Assembly: GCF_003600685.1 (NCBI RefSeq)
Contig: NZ_CP032084.1
Coordinates: 868,001 to 932,000, forward strand
Length of the DNA stretch: 64,000 nucleotides
Origin: Achromobacter sp. B7
GTDB lineage: Bacteria; Pseudomonadota; Gammaproteobacteria; Burkholderiales; Burkholderiaceae_B
Direction of reading: 5' to 3'
Shown here: piece by piece, positions 63,747 to 64,000 of the stretch
Layout of the letters: every line of letters begins with the position of its first letter
Numbering within the stretch: position 1 is the first letter of the stretch
Made by a program: the position numbers and the translations under genes
Notes under the pieces: generated by a model
Told to the model about the DNA's origin: nothing
Database searches by the model: none
What the model saw: the letters and a program-made list of their open reading frames with translations, nothing else

Positions 63747-64000
63747 ATGGACTTTCCCGACCCCACCCCAGCCCCCGCCGCCGACCTGGACCGCCGTTTC
63801 GGCGGCCTTTCCCGTTTGTACGGCCCGCAAGCGCCCGCGCACTTGCAGCGCGCGCACGTGGCCGTGGCCGGCTTGGGCGGCGTCGGGTCGTGGACGGTTG
63901 AGGCGCTGGCGCGTTGCGGCGTGGGCGCGTTGACGTTGATCGACCTGGATCACATCGCCGAATCCAACGTCAATCGGCAACTGCACGCGCTGACGTCCAC
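63747..64000 (+). CDS. tcdA: tRNA threonylcarbamoyladenosine dehydratase (TcdA/CsdL), N-terminal part
   Basis: The 84 codons inside the window run off the right edge. The sequence reads RFGGLSRLYGP, then VAVAGLGGVGSWTVEALAR, LIDLDHIAESNVNRQLHAL: the nucleotide-binding start of the ThiF/E1-like enzyme that dehydrates t6A to cyclic t6A in tRNAs. The ATG at 63747 follows the efflux gene by 10 bp. The AT-rich TAAAATA just upstream might be a -10 box. Together with tsaE and miaA this makes three tRNA position-37 modification genes in the window. Confidence 0.9.
   Translation, partial: MDFPDPTPAPAADLDRRFGGLSRLYGPQAPAHLQRAHVAVAGLGGVGSWTVEALARCGVGALTLIDLDHIAESNVNRQLHALTS

Overview
The window reads as a chromosomal segment of a GC-rich betaproteobacterium of the Alcaligenaceae, most likely Achromobacter or a close Bordetella relative. 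The evidence is the very high GC coding bias, four orphan Bug-type (tripartite tricarboxylate transporter) binding proteins, three CaiB/BaiF CoA-transferases, four LysR regulators beside acyl-CoA gene sets, and a MutL that carries an endonuclease motif, as expected in a lineage without MutH. The genus call is inferred from gene content and protein flavour, not from a database search. No rRNA, tRNA, CRISPR array, insertion sequence or prophage was recognised.

Layout. 1-3.7 kb: start of glyS, glyQ, a crotonase and class I fumarase. 3.7-9.0 kb: a coupled SDR/MaoC hydratase/CoA-transferase operon facing a divergent LysR, then a Bug protein. 9.0-15.8 kb: a type VI secretion cargo cassette, vgrG - Tle3-like lipase - Tla3-like (DUF2875) protein, whose distal part has lower GC than its surroundings. 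15.8-24.4 kb: two divergent acyl-CoA units. Leftward lie a DUF35 protein, a thiolase-like protein lacking the thiolase cysteine, an acyl-CoA ligase, a Bug protein and a nitronate monooxygenase. Rightward lie two acyl-CoA dehydrogenases and a PaaG-like crotonase. 24.4-29.2 kb: a LysR divergent from four translationally coupled genes (hydratase, CoA-transferase, CitE-like lyase, PfkB kinase), which resembles an itaconate/mesaconate pathway.

29.3-41.6 kb is the housekeeping core: folK, pcnB, a HAD phosphatase, hda, purM, miaA, mutL, dedA, amiC, tsaE and class II fumarase. 41.7-53.5 kb returns to accessory metabolism: an AEC carrier, a Bug protein, LysR with gamma-glutamyltransferase, an APC permease, CoA-transferase plus Bug, and an AidB-like dehydrogenase with divergent LysR. 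53.5-58.7 kb holds purU, an FAD oxidoreductase, a flavin reductase, pdxH, a ChaC-like enzyme and an MFS carrier. 59.1-63.7 kb is a macA-macB-outer-membrane-factor efflux operon, followed by the start of tcdA.

Points that stand out are: (1) a T6SS lipase cassette with no recognisable immunity gene and a third protein that has an export signal; (2) a thiolase-like/DUF35 pair that keeps the two tyrosines expected of retro-aldolases and sits opposite a paired acyl-CoA dehydrogenase; (3) an itaconate-like operon with an unexplained sugar-kinase gene; (4) several short tandem-repeat arrays, including an in-frame 18-bp minisatellite in the mutL linker and hexamer arrays after fumC and at the end of the efflux outer-membrane gene.
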